From Candidatus Thalassospirochaeta sargassi (GTDB lineage: Bacteria > Spirochaetota > Spirochaetia > UBA9216), in contig JAQQAL010000035.1 of NCBI GenBank assembly GCA_028532855.1, forward strand, positions 1 through 64,000: DNA of 64,000 nt. Direction: 5' to 3'. The position numbers and the translations under genes were made by a program. Every line of letters begins with the position of its first letter. The first letter of the stretch is position 1. The notes beneath the pieces were generated by a model. The model was not told where the DNA came from. It saw only the letters and a list, made by a program, of their open reading frames with translations, and searched no databases. Below are positions 40,071 through 48,664 of the stretch, in pieces.

Positions 40071-40733
40071 TCAGTTTAATATTGCTAAGGCTGTGCGGGC
40101 ACCCACTCCAAACCTTACCGCGCCACTTGCATGCATTGCAAGCAGGGTTTCCTTATCCCGGACTCCGCCTGCAGCCTTAACCTTGCAGCTATCACCAACT
40201 GTATCGGACATCAACTTTATATTCTCAACAGTTGCACCCGAAGGAGCCCATCCCGTTCCCGTCTTAACAAACGAGGCACCGCATTCTACAGCTATTTCAC
40301 AGGCTTTTACAATTTCTTCACGAGTCAGATAATGACATTCAAGAATCACTTTCACAGGCATTCCGTCGGCAGCCTTGATAACCTGCTTTATATCGTTGGC
40401 AAACAAATCATACTCACCAGCCTTCAGCCAGCCGATATTTATCACCATATCCAGTTCATTAACTCCCATTTCGATAAGTTCAAGTGCTTCATGAACCTTC
40501 CCTGCTGTAGTGGCAGCCCCATCCGGAAAACCGACAGTTCCTCCTATCAGAATATCCTTCCGCTCCTTCAACAGATCTACAAGGTACGGTATATGCGCTG
40601 GAAGCGCAAACACGCAGATACAATCATGCTTCATAGCTGTCGCAGCAGCATCTCTAATCTCATCAAGGGTATTAAAGGCCTGAACACAGCTCAGATCCAT
40701 CATTTGTGCTATTTCTCTGTTTGTTAAACTCAT
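40071..40733 (-). CDS. deoC: Deoxyribose-phosphate aldolase (DeoC family)
   Basis: 220 residues, the length of the short DeoC class. The family blocks are present: I-N-I-G-W-L-K-A-G-E-Y at about 98, V-K-V-I-L-E-C-H-Y-L-T with the lysine and glutamate of the active site, and the Schiff base region G-A-S-F-V-K-T-G-T-G-W with the catalytic lysine near 157, ending in V-K-A-A-G-G-V-R-D. It splits a 2-deoxysugar phosphate, classically deoxyribose 5-phosphate to acetaldehyde and glyceraldehyde 3-phosphate. It is the first gene of an operon with an FGGY kinase, which suggests that the true substrate is made by that kinase. Confidence 0.9.
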   Translation of the reverse strand: MSLTNREIAQMMDLSCVQAFNTLDEIRDAAATAMKHDCICVFALPAHIPYLVDLLKERKDILIGGTVGFPDGAATTAGKVHEALELIEMGVNELDMVINIGWLKAGEYDLFANDIKQVIKAADGMPVKVILECHYLTREEIVKACEIAVECGASFVKTGTGWAPSGATVENIKLMSDTVGDSCKVKAAGGVRDKETLLAMHASGAVRFGVGARTALAILN

Positions 40734-40784
40734 TTTGCATCCTTCTTATTCGGGGTTACAGTATATATGATAATCACAGCTAAC

Positions 40785-40814
40785 ATCATAACATCATGAT
40801 GTTTATAATGTCAA
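40785..40814 (-). promoter_or_regulatory. deoC promoter with palindromic operator
   Basis: On the minus strand TTGACA (complement of 40809-40814) and TATGAT (complement of 40785-40790) are 18 bases apart. A perfect 14-base palindrome, AACATCATGATGTT (40790-40803), fills most of the spacer and touches the -10 box. An extra ACATCAT half-site lies directly beside it at 40783-40789. This is the layout of a repressor site, and the GntR gene just upstream is the natural candidate. Confidence 0.7.
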
Positions 40815-40848
40815 GAAAAGGAAGAAACTTCGATTTATCAGCGCCGAT

Positions 40849-41571
40849 TTACGAGAGCCTCCCTTTGGTCGAGATTCCAAATTCATACGATTTTGCATCG
40901 ATAGTCAGGGTCACCGCCTCGAATGCAGTTCCCATAGTATATGTAATTCTGCGATCAACCAAAAGAGGAGCGCCCTGTAACAGGCCAAGAGTTTCGGCTT
41001 CATCTTTCTCAGCCGCCTTGGCAGTAATTCTATCAAATGCGGATTCAATGGTTATTCCCCATTTTTTTTCCAGATACTGATACAGTGATGTGATGCTTTG
41101 ATAATCATCTGCCATGCCCGGAACAAAACGTGGAATCAGGTAATTCTCTGCTATAGCTACAGGTCTACCATCCGATTGGATAACCCGTCTAAGATAGTAA
41201 AGCTCACTCCCAGGTTTTATTTCAAGAATATCGGCTCTCTCAGCATCGGCCTCTACCCTGCTGAAAAAAGCCTCCCCTATAGTTACAACACATCCCCGCC
41301 TTTTAAGAGTCTCAGAAAAGGAGCTGACGTAATTCAAAAGCTGAGACATAGCCTTTCTATCATTTACCCTGGTGCCCAATCCCTGCTTGATTGTCACATA
41401 GCCGTCATGAGCAAGCAGCTCCATAGCCTTCCGGACAGTTGTCCTGCTTATTTGGAATTCCTCCTGTAGTTCGGGTTCCGGAGGTAATAGGGAATCAACC
41501 GGATAAATGTTACTCTCGATACGCTTTACCACAAGTCGATAGACTTTCATGTACATTGGTGTTTTTTTCAT
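40849..41571 (-). CDS. GntR family regulator with UTRA ligand domain (HutC type)
   Basis: 240 residues. The N-terminal winged helix reads L-P-P-E-P-E-L-Q-E-E-F-Q-I-S-R-T-T-V-R-K-A-M-E-L-L. The C-terminal UTRA domain is recognisable by L-Y-Y-L-R-R-V-I-Q-S-D-G-R-P-V-A and P-L-L-V-D-R-R-I-T-Y. UTRA domains bind sugar phosphates or related small metabolites. It precedes deoC on the same strand with a separate promoter between, and the palindrome in that promoter suggests that it represses the deoC-kinase operon. The start may be at any of several in-frame ATGs within the first eight codons. Confidence 0.88.
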   Translation of the reverse strand: MKKTPMYMKVYRLVVKRIESNIYPVDSLLPPEPELQEEFQISRTTVRKAMELLAHDGYVTIKQGLGTRVNDRKAMSQLLNYVSSFSETLKRRGCVVTIGEAFFSRVEADAERADILEIKPGSELYYLRRVIQSDGRPVAIAENYLIPRFVPGMADDYQSITSLYQYLEKKWGITIESAFDRITAKAAEKDEAETLGLLQGAPLLVDRRITYTMGTAFEAVTLTIDAKSYEFGISTKGRLS

Positions 41572-41646
41572 TTACAGCTCTTCCCCAAAGAATACATCAT
41601 TATGTTTAGCTTTACAAGCAAATATAAAAATGCAGCAGAATTGTTA

Positions 41647-41714
41647 CGATAAACTTTTATCTATTGACAAGACGGCATATAATATCGTAATTTATTATCG
41701 ATATCCATTTATCG
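41647..41714. promoter_or_regulatory. TATCG element cluster upstream of the hydrogenase operon
   Basis: TATCG occurs at 41683-41687, 41696-41700 and 41710-41714 (spacing 13 and 14 bases), and its complement CGATA at 41647-41651. ATATCG (41682-41687) and CGATAT (41699-41704) form inverted arms. The cluster surrounds the promoter region and may be the binding site of a redox-responsive regulator. Confidence 0.35.
41664..41692 (+). promoter_or_regulatory. Promoter region of the hydrogenase operon
   Basis: A perfect TTGACA lies at 41664-41669. The -10 box is ambiguous: a weak GTAATT/TAATTT is at the right distance (41687-41693), while a perfect TATAAT (41678-41683) is too close to that -35 box and would need the poor TTTTAT at 41655-41660. 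AAAGGA before the ATG is the ribosome site. Confidence 0.5.
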
Positions 41715-41730
41715 CTAAAGGACGTACAGC

Positions 41731-41973
41731 ATGATAACTGTTGAAATATGTATGGGAAGCTCCTGCTATTCCAGGGGAAACTCACAGTCGCTTGAGATTG
41801 TTGAAAACTACATAAAAGAAAAAAAACTGGAAGATCAGATAAAGCTGCAAGGAAAACTATGCCTGGAAAACTGTTCGGAAGGTCCTAATATCATCGTAAA
41901 CGGCAATATTCACCGGAGGTGTAACCCGGAATGCGTAATTGACCTTATCAGCCACTATATGGAGAAGAAATAA
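41731..41973 (+). CDS. Thioredoxin-like [2Fe-2S] ferredoxin (NuoE-type C-terminal domain)
   Basis: 80 residues. Four cysteines arranged as in NuoE-like ferredoxins are visible: C7-x4-C12 (I-C-M-G-S-S-C) and C44-x3-C48 (L-C-L-E-N-C). A fifth, C65, lies in N-P-E-C. It should bind one [2Fe-2S] cluster and pass electrons to a hydrogenase subunit. It is the first gene of the operon, two bases before the sensory hydrogenase gene, and corresponds to the small subunit of hfs-type clusters. Confidence 0.85.
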   Translation: MITVEICMGSSCYSRGNSQSLEIVENYIKEKKLEDQIKLQGKLCLENCSEGPNIIVNGNIHRRCNPECVIDLISHYMEKK

Positions 41974-41975
41974 GA

Positions 41976-43688
41976 ATGAAATTTCCAATCTATACCGAAA
42001 AAACTATCTGCCGTGACTGCTATAAATGCGTGCGCCAATGTCCGGTTAAGGCTATCAAGGTTAACGATGGAAGCGCTGTTATCGTGCATGACCTGTGCAT
42101 TTTCTGCGGCAGATGCATTGAGGTATGCCCGGTCAACGCTAAAAAGGTTCGTTCAGACACAGCAAGGGCAAAACAGCTGTTGAAGCTAAATGAAACGGTT
42201 ATTGCTTCAATAGCCCCCTCCTTTCCGGCTGAGTTCGACTGTACCGCTGCCGAACTGATTACGGCCATTAAAAAACTCGGATTCAGTGGTGTATCAGAAA
42301 CATCTATAGGGGCTGAGATTGTCGGAAAAGATGCAGCATCAAAAATGGACACAATCAAGGGCATGCTTATTTCATCAGCCTGTCCTACTGTTAAGGAGCT
42401 GATAAGAAAGTACCGCCCTTCGCTGGTTCCACGGATGGCCGATACAGCGTCTCCTCTTGAAGCCCATGCCAGCCTTCTTAAAAACACTTACGGTAAAAAT
42501 GCACGGGTAGTATTCATCGGACCATGTATTTCTAAAAAGCTTGAAGCTGACGATGAAACCTCGGATATTGATTTGGCATTAACTTTTATTGAACTGACTG
42601 AATGGTTGGAAGCTGAAGGAATTGAGCTTGGAGGAGATTGCGACCCTGATGCGCATTTTATACCGGAGCAGACGGTAAAGGCAGCGGAGTTTGCTGTTGA
42701 AGGCGGAATGCTGAATACAATACGAGCAAGCGCATCTGCTATAGAACCTGATCTTATAAGTTGTTCCGGTATTAGCAATATAATAGGTACATTTGATGAT
42801 ATAGAGAACTTAAAGGAACGAAACATCTTTTTAGAGTATCTTGCCTGCGACGGCGGATGTATATCTGGTCGAGGAATGTCACAGACATGCGGTTATCTCG
42901 AAAAAAGACTTAGGGTCCTCGATTATCAGCAATTGAGCCTTAAAGAAAGTCTACGACCAGCGGAGGCGGCTGCTGAATTAGAGAAGATTATTCCCCCGGC
43001 CCCCGTCAGACCGGAGAGTTTTACAGACGATGAAATTGAAGAGGTACTACTTTCTCTGGATAAGAGAAGCAAAGAAGATGAAATGAACTGCGGCGGCTGC
43101 GGATATAACACATGCCGCGACTTTGCCGCCGCCATTCTATCGGGGAAGGCAGAACAGAATATGTGCGTAACCAATATGCGAAAACTTGCTGAAAAAAAGA
43201 GCAATGCACTTATGAAAGCCATGCCCCTGGGGGTTGTAATCACAGACGTCAATGAAAAGATCCTGGAATGCAATGAAAAATTTATTAATCTGTTTACGGA
43301 TATCGACAGCTCGCTTGCACCCGAAGCCGGCCTGAGACTCGAAGGCGCTCCACTGGAAAGGCTTCTGCCCGGCTGCGGCATTTTTGATAAGCTTAAAAAC
43401 TCGCCGCTTCACACAACAGAAGATAAGATGCGGATAGACGGAAAAGTGTTCAGAACATTCGCATTCCGCATTGGCAAAGAAGAAATGTTCGGTGCAGTCT
43501 TTCAGGATATAACCTCACCCGCAGTCAGACGGGAAACCATAATCCGCAAAACAGAGGAAGTAATTGAAAAAAGTCTCAACAGTGTTCAGCAGATTGCATC
43601 ACTCCTTGGAGAAAATGCTGCTGAAACCCAGCTCATACTTAATTCTCTGATAGAATCCTACACCGACAATGAGGACCATAAAGAATGA
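41976..43688 (+). CDS. Putative sensory [FeFe]-hydrogenase with [4Fe-4S] and PAS domains
   Basis: 570 residues. Two N-terminal [4Fe-4S] motifs (C12-C22 and C41-C51) are followed by the H-cluster domain. Its L1 loop reads S-S-A-C-P (133-137), its L2 loop G-P-C-I-S-K-K (182-188) and its L3 loop C-D-G-G-C (291-295). The cysteines that hold the H-cluster are present, but the proton-transfer cysteine of L1 is alanine, as reported for the HydS group of sensory hydrogenases. A second Fe-S domain (C372, C375, C380, C397) and a PAS domain (about 400-510) with a coiled C-terminal tail follow. This layout suggests a hydrogen or redox sensor that signals to the adjacent SpoIIE-type phosphatase, with which it overlaps by four bases. 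Confidence 0.85.
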   Translation: MKFPIYTEKTICRDCYKCVRQCPVKAIKVNDGSAVIVHDLCIFCGRCIEVCPVNAKKVRSDTARAKQLLKLNETVIASIAPSFPAEFDCTAAELITAIKKLGFSGVSETSIGAEIVGKDAASKMDTIKGMLISSACPTVKELIRKYRPSLVPRMADTASPLEAHASLLKNTYGKNARVVFIGPCISKKLEADDETSDIDLALTFIELTEWLEAEGIELGGDCDPDAHFIPEQTVKAAEFAVEGGMLNTIRASASAIEPDLISCSGISNIIGTFDDIENLKERNIFLEYLACDGGCISGRGMSQTCGYLEKRLRVLDYQQLSLKESLRPAEAAAELEKIIPPAPVRPESFTDDEIEEVLLSLDKRSKEDEMNCGGCGYNTCRDFAAAILSGKAEQNMCVTNMRKLAEKKSNALMKAMPLGVVITDVNEKILECNEKFINLFTDIDSSLAPEAGLRLEGAPLERLLPGCGIFDKLKNSPLHTTEDKMRIDGKVFRTFAFRIGKEEMFGAVFQDITSPAVRRETIIRKTEEVIEKSLNSVQQIASLLGENAAETQLILNSLIESYTDNEDHKE

Positions 43689-44866
43689 ATGGGTTCATTG
43701 AGGTAGATTACGCCCAGAACTGGAAACACAGTGAGAGAATAGCCGGCGACGTATTCCTGCTCTCCAGGGATAAAACCGAAGGCAGAATAGTCTGTACCCT
43801 GTCGGACGGCCTGGGCAGCGGTGTAAAGGCAAATGTTCTGGCGAATCTGACTGCCACCATGGGTCAAAAGTTTACAACATCAAGGATGGATATAGTTGAT
43901 TCAGCCAGGGTAATTATGAAAACACTTCCAACCTGCCGTGAGCGTAAGATAAGTTATTCAACATTTACTATGGTAGATATCAATTCTTCAGGCGTTGCAA
44001 AAATTGTGGAATACGATAATCCGCCCTACATGCTGATAAGAAACGGAAAGGTTTTGAAAATAGAGAAAACTGTTATTCCGCTTGAAAACCGATTCCCAGG
44101 CAGAACTGAACAGCTGTATTATTCGGAGGTAAACCTGCAGAACGAAGACCGGCTGATCTTCTTCAGCGACGGGGTATCTCAATCCGGCATGGGAACCGCG
44201 AAGCTGCCGTTAGGTTGGCGAACACCGTTTATTGAAGAATTTGTTACTGCAGAAATTAACAAGGACAGAAATATATCGGCAAGGGATCTATCGCGTAAAA
44301 TTACCAGCCGGGCCCTGCTGAATGATATTCAGAAGGCCAAGGACGACATAACCTGCGCTGTGGTATACCCGCGAAAACCGCGAAAACTGCTGCTGGTGTC
44401 GGGGCCTCCGATTGATCCTGAAAATGATCAGCACCTCCTTGAAAAATATGAGGCTTTCACGGGAAAAAAAATCATCTGCGGCGGAACAACTGCAGGCATT
44501 ATAGCGGAAGGATTGAATACTGAAATTGAAACCGATCTACGGGAACGAACGGCCGACATTCCGCCACTGTCCCGTATGGAAGGAGCTGATCTTGTTACAG
44601 AAGGGATACTCACTCTTTCCAAAACTGCTGAAATGCTTGAGACAAAAGACAGCTGGGTCGCAATGCAAACTAATGCAGTCAGACGCCTGATCTGTATGCT
44701 GATGAATACTGATGAGGTGCACTTCCTGGTGGGAACAAAGATAAATGAAGCTCACCAGGATCCAAGCATACCCGTCGAGCTGGGCCTTAGAAGAACGATT
44801 ATTCACAGGATTAAGACAATACTCGAATCGAAATATCTTAAACAGACTTTTTTAGAATACATATAG
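43685..44866 (+). CDS. SpoIIE/PP2C-type serine phosphatase with C-terminal domain
   Basis: 393 residues. The PP2C/SpoIIE domain (about 1-235) shows G-D-V-F-L-L-S-R-D, the metal-binding L-S-D-G-L-G-S-G-V-K-A, F-F-S-D-G-V-S-Q-S-G and a terminal A-K-D-D-I-T-C aspartate pair. The remaining about 160 residues form a separate domain, including C-G-G-T-T-A-G-I-I-A, which I do not recognise beyond its occurrence in hydrogenase clusters. Proteins of this type lie beside sensory hydrogenases in hfs operons, where they are thought to turn the redox signal into dephosphorylation of an unknown target. The start overlaps the sensory subunit (ATGA). Confidence 0.83.
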   Translation: MNGFIEVDYAQNWKHSERIAGDVFLLSRDKTEGRIVCTLSDGLGSGVKANVLANLTATMGQKFTTSRMDIVDSARVIMKTLPTCRERKISYSTFTMVDINSSGVAKIVEYDNPPYMLIRNGKVLKIEKTVIPLENRFPGRTEQLYYSEVNLQNEDRLIFFSDGVSQSGMGTAKLPLGWRTPFIEEFVTAEINKDRNISARDLSRKITSRALLNDIQKAKDDITCAVVYPRKPRKLLLVSGPPIDPENDQHLLEKYEAFTGKKIICGGTTAGIIAEGLNTEIETDLRERTADIPPLSRMEGADLVTEGILTLSKTAEMLETKDSWVAMQTNAVRRLICMLMNTDEVHFLVGTKINEAHQDPSIPVELGLRRTIIHRIKTILESKYLKQTFLEYI

Positions 44867-44872
44867 GAGAAG

Positions 44873-45148
44873 ATGATGGAAAAGATCAGTATCGAAATCT
44901 GTACCGGCACAACATGTTATGTCATGGGTGCGTCAGACCTGCTCACCCTCGAGGAACACCTGAGGCCGCCCCTCTCATCTTCAGTGAAGATATCCGGCTC
45001 AACATGTCTGGGTATATGCCGAGACAAACGATTCAAACCGCCGTTTGTCAGGGTAGCTGGCAAACTGATTGCCCAGGCAAGTGTGAGAAAGGTTTTAAAA
45101 GCAGTTGAAGCTGAATACAGCGGGGGTAGCTATGCTTACGATGAATAA
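44873..45148 (+). CDS. Thioredoxin-like [2Fe-2S] ferredoxin, second copy
   Basis: 91 residues with the same cysteine plan as the first gene of the operon: C10 and C15 (I-C-T-G-T-T-C) and a second pair in S-T-C-L-G-I-C (about 45 and 49). It should be an electron-transfer partner of the catalytic hydrogenase that overlaps its end. The sequence between the cysteine pairs differs much from the first copy, so this is an old duplication. AGGAGA lies just before the start; ATG 44873 and the adjacent ATG 44876 are both possible. Confidence 0.83.
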   Translation: MMEKISIEICTGTTCYVMGASDLLTLEEHLRPPLSSSVKISGSTCLGICRDKRFKPPFVRVAGKLIAQASVRKVLKAVEAEYSGGSYAYDE

Positions 45149-46568
45149 CCAAAGCAACTATATAAGGAAAGAGTTGAGCAGTCTTCTGCTGAAAGATTTC
45201 AACGAAGACAAACTCGCCAGAACAATAGATAGGATTCCTATTGATCTGAACCCGAGAGATAAATCGAGCTACCGATGCTGTACATTCAAGGATAGGGCAA
45301 TGACCCGCTACCGAATTATGGCCCTACTCGGTTTCAGCATTGAGCAGGATGATGATGAATATAAACCTCTTAAAGAATATCTAGGCGAGGCGCTTGTACG
45401 TGAAAAGATTGAACATCCGCCCCTGACTGTTATCTCGGTAGCCTGCAGCTCCTGTCCACGGGTAACCTACAGGGTGACGGACAGCTGCCGCGGATGTCTG
45501 GCCCGCCCCTGTGAAACGAACTGCCCCTTTGGTGCTATCAGCATCAAGAACGGCCGGGCGGAAATTGACAAGGACAAATGCCGAAACTGCGGAAAATGCC
45601 GCGAACTATGTCCTTTCAATGCAATTATCTACACTCCCGTCCCCTGCGAAGACGCCTGCCCTGTGAATGCAGTTAAACGCGATGATAGCGGAAACATGTT
45701 CATTGATTACGACAACTGTATATCATGCGGCCGCTGTGTTCGGTCCTGCCCCTTCGGAGCAGTTATGGAACGAAGCCAGCTTATTGATGTATCTGCCCGC
45801 ATAAAGGAGAAAAAACCTATTACAGCCATGCTCGCTCCATCAATTATAGGACAGTTTCCGGGAAGTACTGCGCAGCTGGTGGCGGCATTAAAACAGCTGG
45901 GCTTCACCGCCGTGGTGGATGTAGCAGCCGGAGCCGATGAAACCTCTGCCCTGGAGGCTGTTGAGTTTGCTGAGCGGATTGAGCAAGGTGAAGCCATGAT
46001 GGCTACATCCTGCTGCCCGGCCTGGGTAGACGCCGCAGAAAAGCATATTAGCGGCATGAAAATTTTTCTTTCTGATACCGGGACGCCGCTGTTTTATACA
46101 TCGCAGGCGGCGGAGACGCTGTTTCCCGGCAGCCTGAAAGTATTCATAGGCCCCTGCACTGCAAAACGCAGCGAGGCCATCCGCGACAACTCCGCTGACT
46201 ATGTACTGAGTTTTGAAGAACTCGGCGCAATGCTCATTGCCGCCGGTATTGATGTGAACGATTGCGAGGAGACAGATTTTAACGGCGGGGACGGTTCGTT
46301 CAGGGCAAGAGCCTTTGCCGCCTCGGGGGGGGTAGCTGATGCGGTTATTGCAAGGTTTGATGAAGAGACAAGGAGCATTTGCAACCCGCTTAAGGTGGAC
46401 GGTCTGACGAAGAAAAACATAAATCTGCTCAAGGCTGCCGCAGCAGGAAAACTTAAATACAACCTGATTGAAGTTATGTCCTGCGAGGGCGGCTGCATAT
46501 GCGGGCCTGGGGTTATAGGCAACCCGAAGGTTGTTAAAAAGAAACTGGAAAACAGCATGTCGGCCTAG
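45132..46568 (+). CDS. Catalytic [FeFe]-hydrogenase
   Basis: About 478 residues. The N-terminal 110 residues are a helical region unlike ferredoxin, then come cysteine clusters (C-R-G-C-L-A-R-P-C, C-R-N-C-G-K-C, C-I-S-C-G-R-C) for three or so [4Fe-4S] clusters. The H-cluster domain is complete: L1 T-S-C-C-P-A-W (cysteines 294 and 295), L2 G-P-C-T-A-K-R (C342), L3 V-M-S-C-E-G-G-C (C451, C455). Unlike the sensory protein, it keeps the proton-transfer cysteine, so it should reduce protons or oxidise hydrogen. The L3 tail is I-C-G-P-G rather than the common N-G-G-G. ATG 45132 is chosen for the preceding GGGGG; it overlaps the ferredoxin gene by 17 bases. Maturases HydE, HydF and HydG are not in the window. 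Confidence 0.88.
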   Translation: MLTMNNQSNYIRKELSSLLLKDFNEDKLARTIDRIPIDLNPRDKSSYRCCTFKDRAMTRYRIMALLGFSIEQDDDEYKPLKEYLGEALVREKIEHPPLTVISVACSSCPRVTYRVTDSCRGCLARPCETNCPFGAISIKNGRAEIDKDKCRNCGKCRELCPFNAIIYTPVPCEDACPVNAVKRDDSGNMFIDYDNCISCGRCVRSCPFGAVMERSQLIDVSARIKEKKPITAMLAPSIIGQFPGSTAQLVAALKQLGFTAVVDVAAGADETSALEAVEFAERIEQGEAMMATSCCPAWVDAAEKHISGMKIFLSDTGTPLFYTSQAAETLFPGSLKVFIGPCTAKRSEAIRDNSADYVLSFEELGAMLIAAGIDVNDCEETDFNGGDGSFRARAFAASGGVADAVIARFDEETRSICNPLKVDGLTKKNINLLKAAAAGKLKYNLIEVMSCEGGCICGPGVIGNPKVVKKKLENSMSA

Positions 46569-46616
46569 GCATAATCCGTACTGGATCTGCCGCAGTTGCT
46601 GTGCTATGGTTTAATC

Positions 46617-48581
46617 ATGAATAGATTAAGCCTGTATATATCCGTTTTATTTATATTAGCCCTGCCGGTTTTAAGTTCCGGTGAGGGGGTTTCAGAGGTT
46701 TCGGAGGCTGCCGTTGCGGCATCCGAAATACCTGTATCAAGGGTCACCCTTTATTCTGCCGGACTTGCCCAGATGGTTCACGAAACAGAGGTGAACGGGA
46801 ATGAAGAGATTCTGTTTCAGGCCGAACCGGGTGATATCAACGATATTCTGAAAAGTCTTGTTGTTGAAGATCTTGACGGGGGAAGTGTTGATATAGTCAA
46901 GTTCGACAGCGCCGACCCGCTGAATATAGTCCTCGGGGATCTGCGGGTTAACCCGTCGGGATCCCCTGCCCTATATGATCTTCTACTGAGAGCCCAGGGT
47001 GAATGGGTAGCAGCCTCCGGCAATGACAAAGATCTTGAGGGGCGTATATTAAGTGTTGAAAAAAGACAGACTGATGATGAACTGCTGCTGATACTCAACC
47101 TGATGAATAGTTCCGGCATCAACAGTATTGATATTACAGAGCTGAAAAATCTACAATTCATCGACCCGTTGCTGCAGAATGAGCTGATTTCCGCCCTCGG
47201 AACAATTTCCGAATCCAGGATAAAATCGGTTCGGACTCTTAGGATATCATTCAAAGGCAAAGGCTTCAGGCGCGTTCGTCTGAGCTATATAAAAGCAGTA
47301 CCGCTATGGAAGACGAGCTACAGAATTGTACTTGACGAAAACGGGACCCCCACACTGGAAGGATGGGCTATTGTACAGAACACCGGCAACACCGATTGGG
47401 AAAATGTGCAGCTTGATTTTGTTGCCGGTATGCCTAATGCCTTCACAATGGAACTTTCCACCCCGAAATATATCAGCCGGGAGGATGTCGACACAGTTTT
47501 AAACAAACCGATAGGTCCTACAAGCTATGAAAAAGCCTACGCGCCGGCACCATCTATGTCGCGCAGCTCCTACGATATGCCATCCTCTGCAATGGCTGAA
47601 GAAGCATACAGTCCGGCCCCGACCGCAAGCCTGTCAACAGCAGTAAGCTCGGGCAATTTCTACCGATATGAAGTCAGCCATCCTGTAACAATAGACGCAA
47701 GATCGTCTGCAATGATTCCGATTATCTCGTATGAAAATGCTGGCAAATCTCTTGGCGTTTACGATCCTTCCTACAACCTTGTATTCAAAGGGATTCAACT
47801 GACAAACATATCCGAAGCTCAATGGGAAGCGGGACCGGTAACGGTACTTGAGGGACGATACTACGGCGGTGACACACTACTTCCCGCTATGATTCCGGAC
47901 AGCGAACGCCTTCTTACATACGCGGTTCACGGATCACTTGAAGTAGAAAAAGAAATCATATCCGAGCCTGAAGTTTTGTCTTCAATTAAGATTTCCGACG
48001 GCCTGCTCTACCGGAGCGACAAGAAAAAGCGGAAAACTGAATATAAAATATCAGGTACTGAAGACGAACTTTTAATAATCCATCCGCGTGAATCCGGCTG
48101 GAAACTGCTTCAAAGCCCCGAAATATCGGAAGAAACAACTGGTGAATACAGGTTCAGGCTGACTGAATGGGATAAACCTGCAGTTGTAAGTGAAGAATAC
48201 ATCGAGTTGAATCAATACAGCCTGATTAACCTTGGTTTAAATGATTTCGACTATTATATGGAATGGAATCATATCTCCCCGGATATTAAGAGGGCCTTTG
48301 ACAGCATATCTAAGATGAAGCGTGAAATCGAAACACTGCGAGAGCAAATCAACAACCTGAACAGCAGTGTCAACAGAATCAGCAGGGATCAGAGCAGAAT
48401 AAGAGAGAACATGAAGGTTCTCGATAAGGAATCTGATCTATATAAAAAATATTCTTTACAGCTTGAAGACCAGGAAAAAGATCTGACGGAGCTGTATTCA
48501 AACCAGACTGCAACCCAGAGAAAATACCAGGAAGCAGACCGGAAACTGAAAGACTATATAGCAGGGCTCGATTTAGAATAA
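46617..48581 (+). CDS. Exported DUF4139-domain protein
   Basis: 654 residues. A signal peptide (R-L-S-L-Y-I-S-V-L-F-I-L-A-L-P-V-L-S-S-G) is followed by an N-terminal beta domain, then the DUF4139 core beginning near K-A-V-P-L-W-K-T-S-Y-R-I-V-L and W-A-I-V-Q-N-T-G-N-T-D-W. A linker of about 60 residues rich in alanine, proline and serine (about 300-360) interrupts it. A C-terminal coiled coil (about 560-650, M-K-R-E-I-E-T-L-R-E-Q-I) closes the protein. The family has no established activity. ATG 46617 is the start; TATGGT preceded by TG (an extended -10) lies six bases upstream, and no ribosome site is present. Confidence 0.8.
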   Translation: MNRLSLYISVLFILALPVLSSGEGVSEVSEAAVAASEIPVSRVTLYSAGLAQMVHETEVNGNEEILFQAEPGDINDILKSLVVEDLDGGSVDIVKFDSADPLNIVLGDLRVNPSGSPALYDLLLRAQGEWVAASGNDKDLEGRILSVEKRQTDDELLLILNLMNSSGINSIDITELKNLQFIDPLLQNELISALGTISESRIKSVRTLRISFKGKGFRRVRLSYIKAVPLWKTSYRIVLDENGTPTLEGWAIVQNTGNTDWENVQLDFVAGMPNAFTMELSTPKYISREDVDTVLNKPIGPTSYEKAYAPAPSMSRSSYDMPSSAMAEEAYSPAPTASLSTAVSSGNFYRYEVSHPVTIDARSSAMIPIISYENAGKSLGVYDPSYNLVFKGIQLTNISEAQWEAGPVTVLEGRYYGGDTLLPAMIPDSERLLTYAVHGSLEVEKEIISEPEVLSSIKISDGLLYRSDKKKRKTEYKISGTEDELLIIHPRESGWKLLQSPEISEETTGEYRFRLTEWDKPAVVSEEYIELNQYSLINLGLNDFDYYMEWNHISPDIKRAFDSISKMKREIETLREQINNLNSSVNRISRDQSRIRENMKVLDKESDLYKKYSLQLEDQEKDLTELYSNQTATQRKYQEADRKLKDYIAGLDLE

Positions 48582-48664
48582 CATGGGTTTTCAGAAATAA
48601 AAGTAACATCTCCCGCATGCCGCGGTGTTATATTCAATAGAAACCTCTTACGGAGTTAGTTAAT

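Noticed and set aside
31014-40733. The set of ABC importer, FGGY kinase and DeoC-type aldolase resembles the Lsr system for AI-2 uptake.
   Set aside because: The kinases look xylulokinase-like, the aldolase is a short true DeoC type rather than LsrF, and LsrG and LsrR homologues are absent.
43685-46568. The SpoIIE-type phosphatase as evidence of sporulation.
   Set aside because: It sits in a hydrogenase operon, lacks the membrane domain of SpoIIE, and no other sporulation gene is present.
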